From Mauremys mutica (lineage: Eukaryota; Chordata; Testudines; Geoemydidae): 64,000 bases of DNA. The translations under genes were made by a program, and so were the position numbers. The stretch lies in NCBI RefSeq assembly GCF_020497125.1, contig NC_059084.1, positions 36,601,341-36,665,340 of the forward strand, written 5' to 3'. Within the stretch, counting starts at the first letter, position 1. Every line of letters begins with the position of its first letter. Shown here piece by piece: positions 10,709 through 21,839 of this stretch. Under the pieces are notes generated by a model that worked only from the letters and a program-made list of their open reading frames with translations, was not told the DNA's origin and ran no database searches.

Positions 10709-11314
10709 TGTGACGGGGTGTGTATTTCCCACACTGGGGCTGCAGGGGTTAATTCCTCTCTTTGGGCTGAGGAGGCCACGCCCCCTCGACCCTGCTGGGC
10801 ATGCTCCAGCTGGAGGCCAGGTATAAAAGGGAGCAGCCGAGTTCATTTGGGGCTGACCACCCCCAAGAGGGAGGAGGTGTGCTGCAGAGGCCCGCTGAAG
10901 GACTGCTGACACTCCATGACACAAAGGCCAGCTAGATGGCAGCGACCCATGACCCCCAGGCTTCAGATGCGACAGAGGGGGTAGAGACCATGGGAACTGT
11001 GAGACCACAAGCTGCAGAGAAGTGGATAGGAAGTAACCCCAGGAGGCTTTGCAGGGAGGCGGTTGGAAGCCTGGAGGCTAGCTCAGCGTGTTTTGGCTGG
11101 ATCCCTGCTGAGCTGGTGGCAGGCAGCCCTGCCACTGATAGGACACTGGGTTGGGACCCAGTTGAGAGGAGAGAACCCAGGTACCCCCTATCCTGGCCAC
11201 TGCCCACTCTGGGGTTACCGCCCACCCCACCAGCCCTGTTGACTATTGGCCACTGGGCCACACAGCCCTGATAGAGGGGGCAGGTAGATTGACTTTGGCT
11301 GTTAGGGCACATTA
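10709..11314 (+). mobile_element. Solo LTR-like element
   Basis: The sequence begins TGTGACGGGG and ends in …GGGCACA near 11314. It carries a good TATA box (TATAAAAG, 10822-10829). There is no internal coding region on either side, so it is probably a solo LTR of a retroviral or gypsy-type element. I could not find a clear target duplication, so the right boundary is approximate. Confidence 0.55.
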
Positions 11315-11461
11315 CACCGAGACCCAAAGGGGTCGTGCAGACTTGCCTGCAGGCAACCCACGAATGTGCTGAACCAATGAAAGGATGTCCTCAGCGAATG
11401 GCCAATCCTGCCAAGCCTGGAAGAGGTGTTTTTTGTTGAGCTGCCAAACCACCAGGATTGC

Positions 11462-11636
11462 CCTGGAGTCAGGGGCGCCCGGGGGGGGTGGCAAGTGGGG
11501 CAATTTGCCCCAGGCCCCGCAGGGGCCCCCATGAGAATATAGTATTTTACAGTATTGCAACTTTTTTTTATAGAAGGGGCCCCCAAAATTGCTTTGCCCC
11601 AGGCCCCAGAATTCTCTGGGCAGCCCTGCCTGGAGT
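11462..11636. mobile_element. Short hAT-type MITE (11470-11628) with 8-bp TSD
   Basis: The 159-bp element is flanked by CCTGGAGT on both sides (11462-11469 and 11629-11636). Its ends are CAGGGGCGCCC and, inverted, CAGGGCTGCCC. It has no coding sequence. The clean 8-bp duplication makes hAT the best assignment. Confidence 0.88.
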
Positions 11637-13351
11637 CTCCAGGAATTAAAGATTAATTTTTAATTAAAGATTATGGCATGTGATGGAACCTCAGGGAATA
11701 TGTCTGACCAAAATTGTCAACCGTAGTTTTCCTCTTTTCATGATGTTATGTAAAGAGCAGCAGAATGGTGGTCTTCACCCCCAGAGCTCCCCCTGGTGGC
11801 CCAGTGCAGCATTGTTCCATCTCTGCCTCATTTGCTCTGGTGGGGTTTCAATAAGTCTAATGATCCTTATGTATATTGAACAGTGCCTAGTTTATTTAAC
11901 CCGAAGGCATTTTGCAAACAGGCCTTTGCCCCAGCATCTCCAGCTGGAGAGTGAGGGGGCCGAGTTAACCTTAGTCCATTAACCTCACTTATGTCCAGGT
12001 GCTTTACTGGCCAGCCCCCAATGGCAAAGAATCCTCTTCTGAAGTCAGAGCTTCTTGCCCATAGCTGGTGAAGAGACCCTCCTGCCAGGGACAGACCTCA
12101 TGGACCTTCCCTCTGCTCTGGTGCTGCTCTCCGGTGATGTCCTTCTGCGTGTGGCAGGAGCAGGTTCCCCTGGAACTTGGGGTGCATAGTGCCTCCCTTT
12201 CAAAGCAGCTCCCCCCTGGGAGCATCCTTCCTCAGTTTCCTTTCCTGGTGGTCCCCCACACCTGCTGCCACCTGAGGAGACTTCTCCTTCAAAGCCTTCT
12301 CAGCCCATTTCCCAGGGGCTCTGCCTCTCCCCAGGACCCTCTGGTCCCTTAGCCAGCTCCTGCTGGGAGTAGCTTTCTTTTCTCATGAGGCTCTTAAGGT
12401 GTCCATTTTCCTGGCTCCCAGCCCCCCTTGGTCTAATCCACTAGACCCCACTCCCCTCCTAGAGCCTGGAGAGGACCCAGGAGTCCTGGCCCCCAGCCTT
12501 CCCCCCTGCTCTAGCCACTAGACCCCACTTCCCTGCCAGAGCCGGGGGCTAGAACCCAGGAGTGTTTTGTTTGACTGGACCCAGCTCACTCCCTGCCGCA
12601 GGCCCTTGGCTCAGATGGGACATTCCATTATTCTATCTTATCCACCATCTCTCAAAGGGCTTGGCTGGAAGGTTTTTCAAGTCACCCCCTCTCTCCCACT
12701 TCCACTTTCCCAGCCTCAGCCCTTGGCCCCAGGGTTGTGAGAGCTTCCCCTGGGTGTGCCATGCAGAACATGGAGGGGCACAGGGGGCAGTGTAATGTCC
12801 CATGTAGACAAGCCCTTTGACACTTTGTGACTCAGTTTCCCATCTGGGAAATGTGGCTAATGGCCAGGAACCTCAGATGGATGGACGTGGGGGTATCGGG
12901 GGGGGGGGGGGGGCCAACAGAGCTGAAGCCCCTCCAACAACTCCCACTGCACCTCTCTCACCCCAGCCTTTCCACCCCACCTGCCCCGGCTTTGTTCCAA
13001 CACTCACCCGCTCTGCTCTGACCCCCATGTCCACACAGCTGCTGTGACTCCCCAACCCCTGCTCCTCCAGCACCCCTTCCACTGTGCTCATTGCACCGTG
13101 TGTCCATCACATCCCCCTGTTGCTCTGACCCCCCCGAACACCCACTCTCCGCTCCTCTCAGCCACTCCATGCCCCGGGAAGAGGGGTGGGCCCTGGGGAA
13201 CTGGGTGTGGGGCTGTCAGGAGCCCATGAAAGGGGCAGGAGAGGAGAGACACAGAGCCTCTGCCCCAGAACTGGGCTAGTGAAAGGGGAGGGGCACTACA
13301 CACCTGTCTGCAGCCCGGAAGGCTGGGAAAGTCATGAAGGGGCTGGGGCAC
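11637..13351. other. Gene-free stretch with repeat tails and a poly-G run
   Basis: No gene is supported. Two units of the CTAGACCCCACTCCCC/GGAGTCCTGG repeat lie at about 12410-12570. A pure G run occurs at 12898-12913. The remainder is unremarkable GC-rich sequence. Confidence 0.45.
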
Positions 13352-14398
13352 TGTAAGTGAGTGGAGCCGGGGCTCGACCCTCTCCGGGGGGATGAGGGGA
13401 GCCACGCCGGCTCACTACACTCCGGTTGGTCCGGGGAACTATCCCGGGAGTCCTTGCGGTGACTGCCCGCTCGGCGGGCAAGGGGCTCAGGTCCTCCGGC
13501 AGGGCTGAGCCGTAACAATCACTATGAGCCTGGCCCTACGTCAGGGCAGGGCAGCAAACACTGAGCCAGAGAGCGCAGGCCCTGGGGGCAGAGCTGAGCA
13601 ACAGTTAAGGCCCAGCCCTGGATCAGGGCGGGGCAGCAAACACAGAGTCAGAAAGCTCAGGCCCTGGGGCAGGGCTGAGCAGCAGTAACAGTTACAGTTG
13701 GTGGCCTCCTCAGGCCAGGGAGAGGAGGAGTCTGCCACCCCGGAGTGGGGTGGCAGGGGGGGACGCAGGCCCACCCACTCCACTGCGTCCCAGCCCGGGG
13801 CCCTAGCAGCGGCTGAGGATCCGCTGGTCAGTCAGTGGGGATCCTAACCGCAACACACTGACATAGGTTCAGGCAGTGCTGTAGCCAGACTGGAGTCGCC
13901 TGCCCCCGGGCTACTTCCATACTCCGCCTCAGGGACTACCTGGGTCCTGACGTCGACCTCTGGAGGGTCCACGAGCATGGGCTCGTCGCGTCCGGGGCTG
14001 GGTGGTAGGTCCGGCAACTCCTCGGGATAGTCAGCCCAGGGTAGCTCCGGCGGCTCCTCCGGGTAGCAGCAGGCGCGGGGAAGCTCCGGCGGCCCCTCCG
14101 GGTAGCGGGCGCGGGGAAGCTCCGGCGGCCCCTCCGGGTAGCGGGCGCGGGGAAGCTCCGGCCAGTCTAGGCGGCTGCCCTGGGTCGCAGGGGCTTCCCA
14201 GTCTCGAGCTCCCTGAGGGACGTCTGCTCTCTTCGGCAGCTGGCCCCTGACTGAGCTCTGAGGGCCGGCTTTTATAGTTCCAGGTCACCGCCTGACCCTT
14301 TGAGGGGCGGGCTCAGAGATTTGTAGCTCCGCCCACTCTGGCCTCCGGCTGGGCTCTCCCTTCTCTGGGCTGGAGAGGAGCCACACCAGCTCATTACA
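13352..14398 (-). mobile_element. 3' LTR of Gmr1-like gypsy element
   Basis: Read on the minus strand, the 1047-bp LTR runs from TGTAATGAGCTGG (14398) to ACTCACTTACA (13352), with TG…CA ends. It has a TATA-like CTATAAAAGC near 14268-14277 and an internal ~36-bp tandem repeat (CTCCGGCGGCCCCTCCGGGT) at about 14040-14165. The polypurine tract TTGAGGGGGGTG lies immediately before it (14399-14410). It pairs with the truncated LTR at 18258-19092. Confidence 0.85.
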
Positions 14399-14410
14399 CA
14401 CCCCCCTCAA

Positions 14411-15289
14411 GTCTGGCTCCCACTCATCGGGGTGCTGTGATGAAGGCAAACTGGGGGATGAACCGCCAATAGTACCCTACAAGCCCCAGGAACTGCCGGA
14501 CGTGGCGTTTTGTGGTAGGCATTGGGCAGGCGGCCAGGGCTTGCACTTTCCCGACAAGGGGCTTCACTCGTCCTCCCCTGATGGCGTACCCCAGATACAT
14601 GGTCTCCTGCCATCCAATGCGGCATTTGTTTGGGTTGGCCGTCAGTCCCGCCTGTCGCAGAGACCTCAGGACTGCTGCTACTCGTTCTAGGTGGTCTTCC
14701 CAGTTTGCTATAGACTATAGACCACAACATCGTCCAGATAAGCGGTGGCATAGTCTCAATGGGGCAGCAGTAGGTGATCCATCAGCCACTGGAACATCAC
14801 GGGGGCCCCATGGAGGCCGAAAGGCATTCGCGTAATCTGGTAGAGCCCCATCGGAGTGGTGAATGCCGTCTTTTCCTTGGAGGTGTCGTCGAGTGGGATT
14901 TGCCAATACCCTTTACGGCGGTCGAGGGTGGTGATGAACTGAGCCTCCCCAAGGCGGTCCAGCAGCTCGTCCACATGGGGCATAGAGTAGGCATCGAACC
15001 AAGAGGTGGCATTCACCTGCCGGAAGTCTATACAAAACCGGCGGGTGCCATCTGGCTTGAGTACCAAGACCACAGGGCTACGCCATTCACTCTGAGACGG
15101 CTCAATGACTCCTAAGGCCAGCATGGCCTGCACCTCTTTCTCCACCAGTGGCCTGGTCGTTTCACGGATTACCTTCCCCGGCTCGGTCTGGATAGAGTGA
15201 TAGACCAAGTTCGTGTATCCTGGTAGAGCCGTGAAGGTTCCCTGGAAATCCTGCAGGAGACATTTGGCCTGCTTGTGCTGCTCTTCCAT
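14411..15289 (-). pseudogene. Reverse transcriptase of Gmr1-like gypsy (broken, RNase H deleted)
   Basis: The minus strand encodes a Ty3/gypsy reverse transcriptase: the CRPVVLV-type N-terminal palm, an FCIDFRQVN block, LDRRKGYWQIPL (motif A), TRMPFGLHGAP, and a YLDD box near 14725-14740. A TGA stop lies five codons before YLDD. After the LGLVGYYWRFIP block the frame ends and the polypurine tract and 3' LTR follow at once, so the RNase H and connection domains are missing through an internal deletion. RT lies downstream of integrase, which is the Gmr1-type order and not the usual gypsy order. Confidence 0.85.
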
Positions 15290-16722
15290 TAGGGTGTCGC
15301 CGAGCAGGGGAGCAGCGAGGTCCTCTGTCTGAGACGCATGGGGACCCAGCTCCGCTCCGGCAGGTAAGGGTTAATCAGCAGGCCTTCCCAGTCTCGCCAC
15401 GGTTTCAACAGATTTACATGGTATCGCTGGGTCTTCTTACGCCGGTCAGGTTGGTGGATCTCGTAAGTGACGGGTCCAACCTTCTGAGCTACCTCGTAGG
15501 GTCCCTGCCAACGGGCCAGTAGTTTTGACTTGCTCGAGGGCAGGAGGAGCAGAACCTGGTCCCTGGGTTCAAAGTCACACACCTGCACTTCCTGGTTATA
15601 AGTCTGCTCCTGCCTGTCCTGAGCAGCCTTTAAGTTCTCCCAAGCCAGGGCCCCAGCCTGGGCAAAGTAGTCCTGTAGTTGGAGGACATACTTCAGGAGT
15701 CCCTGGGTTGGAGAGTGGGACTGCTCCCAAGTTTCTCACATCAAGTCCAACAGGCCCCATGGACGGCATCCATACAACAGCTCAAATGGGGAAAACTTGG
15801 TTGAGGACTGGGGCACCTCCCAGACGGCTAGCAGCAGGGGAGGGAGCAACTGGTCCCACTGGCGTAGTTCCTCCGGGGGGAACTTCCGCAACATCTCTTT
15901 GAGGGTCCGGTTGAACCGTTCCACCAGTCCGTCTGTCTGCGGGTGGTAGATGGAGGTGCATAGTTGTTTTACCCCCAGGAGCTTGCAGACCTGCTGTAAC
16001 AACTTGGAGGTGAAATTGGTGCCTTGGTTGGTTAGGATTTCTTGGGGCAGGCCCACCCGAGCAAAGACCTTCACCAGTTCCCCGGCGATGGTCCAGGCGG
16101 TGGTGCTCCGCAGTGGGATGGCCTCGGGGAAACGTGTGGTGTAGTCAAAGATGACCAGAACATACTGGAACCCGGCGTTGCTTTTTGGGAGAGGGCCCAC
16201 CAGGTCCATGGCCACTCGTTCAAACGGTGTCTCGATTATAGGCATGGGGACCAGGGGTGCCTTGGGCACTCGCTGTGGAGCGGTGAACTGGCACTCTGGG
16301 CAGGAGCTACAATAGTTCCTTACCTCCTGGTGAACACTGGGCCAGAAGAACCGTGCCAAGATCCGAGCAAGGGTCTTCTCATGGCCCAGATGCCCCGCAA
16401 CCGGGGCGTCATGTGCCAGCTTCATCATGGCTCGCTGGTGGCACCGCGGTACCAGCAGCTGTGTTTGGGGTTCCTTCGTGCGGGAGTCACGGTCGATCCG
16501 GTACAGCCAGTCACCAGCGAAGCTCAAAGTGGGGCCACTGGGTTGTGCACTGAGGGTCGATGACGGTCCCATCGACTGCCGCAAGTTGTTCATAGGCCCG
16601 GCTAAGGGTAGGATCAGCCCTCTGGTCCTGGCAAAAATCGGCATGAAGGAGGGATTCGACCGCGGGCTCCCGCCGGGGATTATCAGTTTCCTCGTCCTCC
16701 ACTTCGGTCCCTGGGGTCCCAT
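15289..16722 (-). pseudogene. Integrase of Gmr1-like gypsy
   Basis: The N-terminal HHCC zinc motif is visible (HDAPVAGHLGH … CSSCPEC, about 16440-16280). The catalytic core begins MDLVGPLP and contains GLVERFNRTLK, supplying the first Asp and the Glu. The second catalytic Asp is changed: the usual TDQGTNF reads TNQGTNF (Asp to Asn). The core frame ends at 15736. A chromodomain-like C-terminal part (LLARWQGPYEVA…) continues in another frame at 15289-15588. Integrase is upstream of RT here. It is inactive on two counts, the Asn and the frame breaks. Confidence 0.88.
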
Positions 16723-18217
16723 CCACTTCCTCCGGTAGGGCCTCCTGGCGTTCAGCTTCCAGCGTCGGTGTCGACCGGAGGACCTCCTCTAAGGCGGGCC
16801 AGTCCCACCCCAGGATCACCAGGTATGCCAGTCGAGGAGCTAAGCCAACCACGAGTCGTCGGGTGACGCCAGCTATTGTCAGCGGGACACAAGCATTAGG
16901 GTAGGGCCAGACGTCCCCATGGATGCATTGTAGGTGTATCGTTCCCAAGCGGGGGTCTGCCGGGGGTCCCAGGGCCTGGCGGATTAACGTCTGGCCACAG
17001 CCAGAGTCAATCAACGCCTGGGTTGCCTGGTCTCTGACGACCACCGGGACCATGAGCTTGGGGGCCTGTGGTAGCCGAGCCCGGGTGTCCCCTGCACAGA
17101 CCTGCCCGAAGCTACAGTCCATTTCTGTGCAGTCCCGCTGCCGGTGTCCAGGCTGCCCACAACAGAAACAGGGCCTGACTTCTGGACAGCCACCCCTAGA
17201 GGGGGCTCCTCTTGGACTTCTGAGCGTGCTCCGATGGGCCCTCGAGGGCCCCGGCTGGAGGGTGCCGTTCCGGACCGAGGGGCCGGATCCGGGCGTCGGA
17301 CCCAAGGCCCCAGTCAGGGCATCCCCCTTTCTGTCAGAGTTCGGGCAGTCAGGTCCAGGATTTGGAGGCCGAAAGGCGGGCCCCACGGGTGTTTCGGCCG
17401 CGAGAAAGTCCTCCATTAGTGAGATGGCCGCGGCCAATGTTGCCGGCCGGTGGCAGAGCACCCAGGCTCGTCCTCGGGCTGGCAGAGTGTACACAAACTG
17501 CTCTAGGACGACTTGTTTGGTGACCTCCTCTGCCGTCCTTGTTTCTGGCTGTAGCCATCGCCAGCACACCTCCTTCACGGCCTGGGCCACCAGCCGAGGT
17601 CGGGCGCCCGGGGGATATGTCAGGCTCCGGAACCACTGCCGAAAAGTCTCGGGGCTAACGTCCAGGGCATCCAAGATCGCGACCTTTACTCAGCCATAAT
17701 CCCTGGCTTCTTCCGTTGCCAGCCCCCGGTATGCCGTCTGGGCAGTCCCAGTCAGGTACGGGGCCAGAAGGGTGGCCCAATGATCTCGGGCCCACCCAGC
17801 GACGAGGGCCACCCGTTCGAAGGTTACCAGGAATGCCTCGGGGTCATTGTCGGGGGGCCCATCTTGGTGAGTCGTACTGGGGCGGCAGAGCATGGCGCCC
17901 CAGCGCCATCCGCTGCCGGCGATTCTACGGGACGGGGTAACGCGGCCACCAGCTGTTGCAGCTGGGTTCCGAGCTGCTGCACAAGCTGCTGCTGCTGCTG
18001 GAGTTAGGCAGCATGCCGCTGCTCCTGCTGCTGCTGCTGGAGTTGGGCGGCATCCCGCTGCTGCTGCGGCTCGAGCTGGGCAGCTGCCTGCCGCTGCTGC
18101 TGTAGCTGAGCGGTCTGCTGCCGCTCCTGACTCTCCGCCAACAGCTGGCACAACCGCTTCATCTCCATGATCCTCTAGGGGAAGGGGGGGAGACGTCCCC
18201 CTCCGGCCCCTTCTCAC
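16511..18217 (-). pseudogene. Gag with SCAN-like domain and protease of Gmr1-like gypsy
   Basis: The N-terminal part (18217 to 17690) is rich in CAG/CTG triplets (17985-18115) that would encode a Gln-rich stretch in the sense frame. It ends at an in-frame TGA. After this comes a SCAN-type capsid segment ([20 protein letters not shown] … [15 protein letters not shown], about 17660-17410), a CCHC zinc knuckle [14 protein letters not shown] (about 17129-17170), and an aspartic protease with [10 protein letters not shown] (about 16981-17025). Vertebrate SCAN domains are known to derive from the gag of Gmr1-like elements, which supports the classification. The element is non-functional. Confidence 0.88.
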
Positions 18218-18257
18218 GGGGTCAAGGGTTCAGGCGATCCCCACTTCTGGTACCACG

Positions 18258-19092
18258 TGTAAGCGAGTGGAGCCGGGACTCGACCCTCTCCGGGGGGATG
18301 AGGGGAGCCACACCGGCTCACTACACTCCAGTTGGTCCGAGGAACTATCCCGGGAGTCCTTGCGGTGACTGCCCGCCCGGCGGGCAAGGGCCTCAGGTCC
18401 TCTGGCAGGGCTGAGCCGTAACAATCGCTATGCATCTGGCCCTACGTCAGGGCGGGGCAGCAAACACTGAGCCAGAGAGTGTAGGCCCTGGGGACAGGGC
18501 TGAGCAACAGTAACAGTTAAGGCTCGGCTCTGGATCAGGGCGGGGCAGCAAACACAGAGTCAGAAAGCTCAGGCCCTGGGGCAGGGCTGAGCAGCAGTAA
18601 CAGTTACAGTTAGTGGCCTCCTCAGGCCAGGGAGAGGGGGAGTCTGCCACCCCGGAGTAGGGTGGCAGGGGGGGACGCAGTCCCACCCACTCCACTGCGT
18701 CCCAGCCCAGGGCCCTAGCAGCGGCTGAGGATCCGCTGGTCAGTCAGTGGGGATCCTAACCGCAACACACTGACATAGGTTCAGGCAGTGCTGCAGCCAG
18801 ACTGGAGTCGGCTGCCCCCGGGCTACTTCCATACTCCGCCTTGGGGACTACCTGGGTCCTGACGTTGACCTCTGGAGGGTCCACGAGCATGGACTCGTCG
18901 CGTCCGGGGCTGGCTGGTAGGTCCGGCAACTCCTCGGGATAGTCGGCCCAGGGTAGCTCCGGCGACACCAGGGTAGCAGCAGGCGCGGGGAAGCTCTGGC
19001 AGCTCCTCCGGGTAGCAGCAGGCGCGGGGAAGCTCCAGCGGCTCCCCCGGGTAGCGAGCGCGGGGGAGCTCAGGCCAGTCTAGGCAGCTGCT
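18258..19092 (-). mobile_element. 5' LTR of Gmr1-like gypsy, U3 end deleted
   Basis: This LTR matches 13352-14170 closely, beginning TGTAAGCGAG at 18258, but similarity stops near 19092. The part equal to 14170-14398 of the other LTR, which holds the TATA-like box and the outer end of U3, is missing. The primer-binding region starts directly inside the LTR (minus strand, TGGTACCAGAAGTGGGG). Without U3 the provirus has no promoter of its own. Confidence 0.82.
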
Positions 19093-19600
19093 AGGCCTGG
19101 CTGCTGAGGATAGGGGCTGAGCAAGCCAGAGCCCCCGTCTCCTCCACAGATTTCCGGCTCGCTTGGCCCTCTCTGTTAAATGTTTACACCTTAGTTCCAG
19201 TCCGAATTTGTCTGCCTTCAACTTCCAGCCGTTGGATCTTGTTATACTTTTCTGGACTAGATTGACAAGGCCATTATCAAATATTTGTTCCCTATAGAGG
19301 GACTTAGAAACAAAAATATTGTGTCAATGACCTAGGCTGGATCTGTAGGGGGCACATACATTTTACCCCACTCCCTGCCCGCCAGAGCCAGCCAGTCCCC
19401 TTCTGCTGATACTATCTCAAAGACAAGGGGAAGCCCTAAAAGGGAATGGACTTGTAAATCATTTCCCAGCACATCCTAGTCATCCCACACATCCTTCTGC
19501 AGCTGGGGGGCTTGAAGCAGGAAGAAAGAGAAAGAGAGAAAAGTCTGATTTCTCTGCATCAAGTCTGGCACAACAGCCGACCCAGCCATTCTGCATTTTC
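19093..19600 (-). mobile_element. CR1 fragment (about 19150-19315) and unassigned flank
   Basis: About 19150-19315 matches the reverse complement of CR1 ORF2 3' sequence, including TTGTTCCCTATAGAGGGACT, and is a short internal fragment. From 19320 to 19600 I see nothing recognisable. Confidence 0.6.
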
Positions 19601-19610
19601 AATCATGTGT

Positions 19611-19616
19611 TTTATT
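19611..19616 (-). promoter_or_regulatory. Candidate poly(A) signal of RNase-2
   Basis: AATAAA on the minus strand (plus-strand TTTATT in GTGTTTTATTGCAG) lies 626 bp beyond the RNase-2 stop codon. If used, the 3' UTR would include the 57-bp minisatellite and the GAT repeat. It is a candidate by position only. Confidence 0.4.
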
Positions 19617-19703
19617 GCAGGAAGCAGCCCAGTAAGAGCATCCAGGGCTCCACCTAGCGCAATCTTTATCCCACATCACGTATCAACCCAGAAAATGCTG
19701 CAC

Positions 19704-19732
19704 TGATGATGATGATGATGATGATGATGATG
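19704..19732. repeat. (GAT)n microsatellite
   Basis: About nine to ten TGA/GAT trinucleotide units lie in the probable 3' UTR of RNase-2. Confidence 0.9.
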
Positions 19733-19798
19733 TATTAATTGTATCACAGTAGTGTCTCAGGGTCATGGTCATAGATCAGGCTCACATTATTATGTACG

Positions 19799-20238
19799 GG
19801 CCACTGGGGCAGCAGAGGGTGGGGGTGGGGAAGGGGCAGCTATACTGTATAATGGGCACAGGGGGAAGCAGAGGGTGGGGGTGGGGAAGGGGCGGCTATA
19901 CTGTATAGTGGGCACTAGGGGGCAGCAGAGGGGGTGGGGAAGGGGCAGCTATACTGTATAATGGCTCTAGGGGGCAGCAGGGGGGGTTGGGAAGGGGCGG
20001 CTATACTGTATAATGGGCACTAGGGGGCAGCAGAGGGTGGGGGTGGGGAAGAGGCAGCTATACTGTATAATGGGCACAGGGGGCAGCAGAGGGTGGGGTG
20101 GGGAAGGGGCGGCTATACTGTATAATGGGCATTAGGGGCAGCAGAGGGTGGGGAAGGGATGGCTCTGCAGTATAATCGCACTGGGGGCAGCATCGGAGCA
20201 GGGGCTGGGGGGGACTGACCGTGCTGTGCAATGGGCCC
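19799..20238. repeat. 57-bp minisatellite, array 1, adjoining the RNase-2 stop
   Basis: About seven to eight units of GGCAGCAGAGGGTGGGGGTG followed by GGGAAGGGGCGGCTATACTG and TATAATGGGCACTAGGG are present. The last, degraded unit reaches within a few bases of the RNase-2 stop codon at 20242. Further arrays of the same unit occur at 26910-27225 and at 39711-39912, the last just 3' of RNase-3. Confidence 0.92.
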
Positions 20239-20241
20239 AGG

Positions 20242-20673
20242 CTATATTGATTTGTCATAGTGCACAGGGAGCCCCCCGACACAGGCGATGCGGATGCGTT
20301 GGGTGCTGGTGTCTGCATTGTAGTTGCAGGGCGGTGTCTGTGATCCCCCCTGCAGCCGGCAGGTGGTGAGGGCGAAGGAGGCTTTGCTGTCTCTCAGGTC
20401 CCCACTCGCCGAGGTCCCCCCAGAGCCGCAGACAGTGGTGATGGTGGCACCACTGGCATGGACGAAGGTGTTGGTGAACTTGCAGACCGATGAGGTCAGG
20501 CCCCGGCGCTGCATCATCTGGTTGCAGTAGGTCCTGGAGTCCGGGGCACTGCTCTTTGGGTAATCAACGTGCTGCCTCAAGAACTTCTCATAGCGCGTCT
20601 CCCCCCTGGCCAGAGCCAGCCACGTGGCCAGCCAGACAAGCAGCAGCATCAGGTGGTGTCCCCTCTGGGCCAT
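20242..20673 (-). CDS. Secreted ribonuclease A (pancreatic/egg-white type), intact active site
   Basis: The 143-residue precursor has a hydrophobic signal peptide (about 1-24) and a 119-residue mature enzyme starting ETRYEKF, the length and start known for snapping-turtle pancreatic ribonuclease. The catalytic triad is complete: H35 (FLRQH), K65 in CKFTNTF, and H138 in PVHYD. There are six cysteines (C50, C64, and four more), forming three disulfides with no fourth bond. It should cleave single-stranded RNA after pyrimidines outside the cell or in granules. The start at 20673 has an A at -3 and G at +4. The frame extends upstream to 20832, but an acceptor CACTGCAG at 20697-20698 marks that part as intron. 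The exon's 3' side joins a 57-bp minisatellite. It is the only member of the cluster that looks enzymatically competent. Confidence 0.97.
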   Translation of the reverse strand: MAQRGHHLMLLLVWLATWLALARGETRYEKFLRQHVDYPKSSAPDSRTYCNQMMQRRGLTSSVCKFTNTFVHASGATITTVCGSGGTSASGDLRDSKASFALTTCRLQGGSQTPPCNYNADTSTQRIRIACVGGLPVHYDKSI

Positions 20674-20872
20674 GGTGTCTCTGCCTCCGGATAACCCTGC
20701 AGTGGGGAGGAAAGGGAGGGATGGACATATGGGGCAGTGGGGACCTGTTTCCACCCTGGCCCTCCACTTGCTCATCTCCTTCAGCCTGCCTGCCCCCGGT
20801 AAGCTCCTTGCAGATTGCAGTCTAAGGTCCACTATTATTGGCCTGGATTTGAGGGCTGTGTGTACCCCAGAA

Positions 20873-21525
20873 TGTGATCAAACTAATTGCAGCCATATTA
20901 TGTGCATTCAGTCACCAGGAATTAATGAAATAGAACACCACATACCGTTAAGGGTTAATTTGGAGACAGGCTTTCAGAAGCAAGGTCATATCTAGCTGGC
21001 AGTTTCTGCTAATCAGAACGGGAGGAGGGGACGGACAAGTAAACAAGTGAGACTGAAAACCTTGGTGGATGGAAGACCTTGAGTCTGGGCTCCTCTGACA
21101 TTAGAAGTTTATGGAAAGTTAGAAAAAGTGATGATCCCATAGGGGTCCTTATGACCTGTGTATTTTGTAGAAGTTAGTTATAAAAGATTAGAGTGCACTT
21201 TGGAGCAGTGCTCTGAAGCCATCTTGAGAGACATTTTTCCTGACACCTTTTCTCCCCAGTGGGTGAGCAACTGCCCACTGCACACCTGCGGTCAATTACT
21301 CAATACTGTTCCAGATGTTAGGTAAACACCTGGGATGTTCTAAACCTATTGCTTATGTCTGTGTGTGCTTAAATCTAATAAACTGCAGTGTTCGCTAGAG
21401 AACACGTACTTGCATTGAATCCTTTATCAGACAGAATTGCTGTTCCTATTGATTTATTCCTGACCCTGCCGGGAGTGCAACAGTTAAGTTACCGTGGATG
21501 TGGGTTCTGAAAACCCTGGGTAACA
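20873..21525 (+). mobile_element. Solo LTR-like element, antisense in RNase-2 intron
   Basis: It runs from TGTGATCAAAC to …CTGGGTAACA. It has a TATA box (TTATAAAAG, 21178-21187) and a poly(A) signal (AATAAA, 21377-21382) at proper spacing for an LTR. No internal retroviral genes flank it. Boundaries are judged by the TG…CA ends and by layout only, without a visible target duplication. Confidence 0.5.
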
Positions 21526-21839
21526 AGGGGACCCAGGTAGCACTGGTCAGACAGTCAGCCCAGCTTTGCACAGCATGGGATGCTCAATGTCACCCCAGGT
21601 CTCTCAGCCCAGTCTCTTTATTTTATTCCCCATTAAATAACTAATTTAAAATGAGCCGGTAGCCTGAACCTCCCTCTCTGCATAACCTGATGCAGCCCCT
21701 CTCACCCGCTTTGCTTTTTGAAATTCTGCAGCTCACAGGTAAGATCTAAACTGGTGGAAACTCCTGCTCCAGTGCTCAGTGGAGCCACAGTGGGGTCTGC
21801 TGAGCCCTCTGCTCCAATCTGTAGGTGACATGCTCTTTC

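Noticed and set aside
17892..18217. Alanine-rich open frames on both strands
   Set aside because: They come from the CAG/CTG triplets in the gag region of the Gmr1-like element and are shadow frames.
20674..20832. N-terminal extension of RNase-2 to 20832
   Set aside because: The splice acceptor at 20697-20698 and the signal peptide from 20673 match the known precursor layout.
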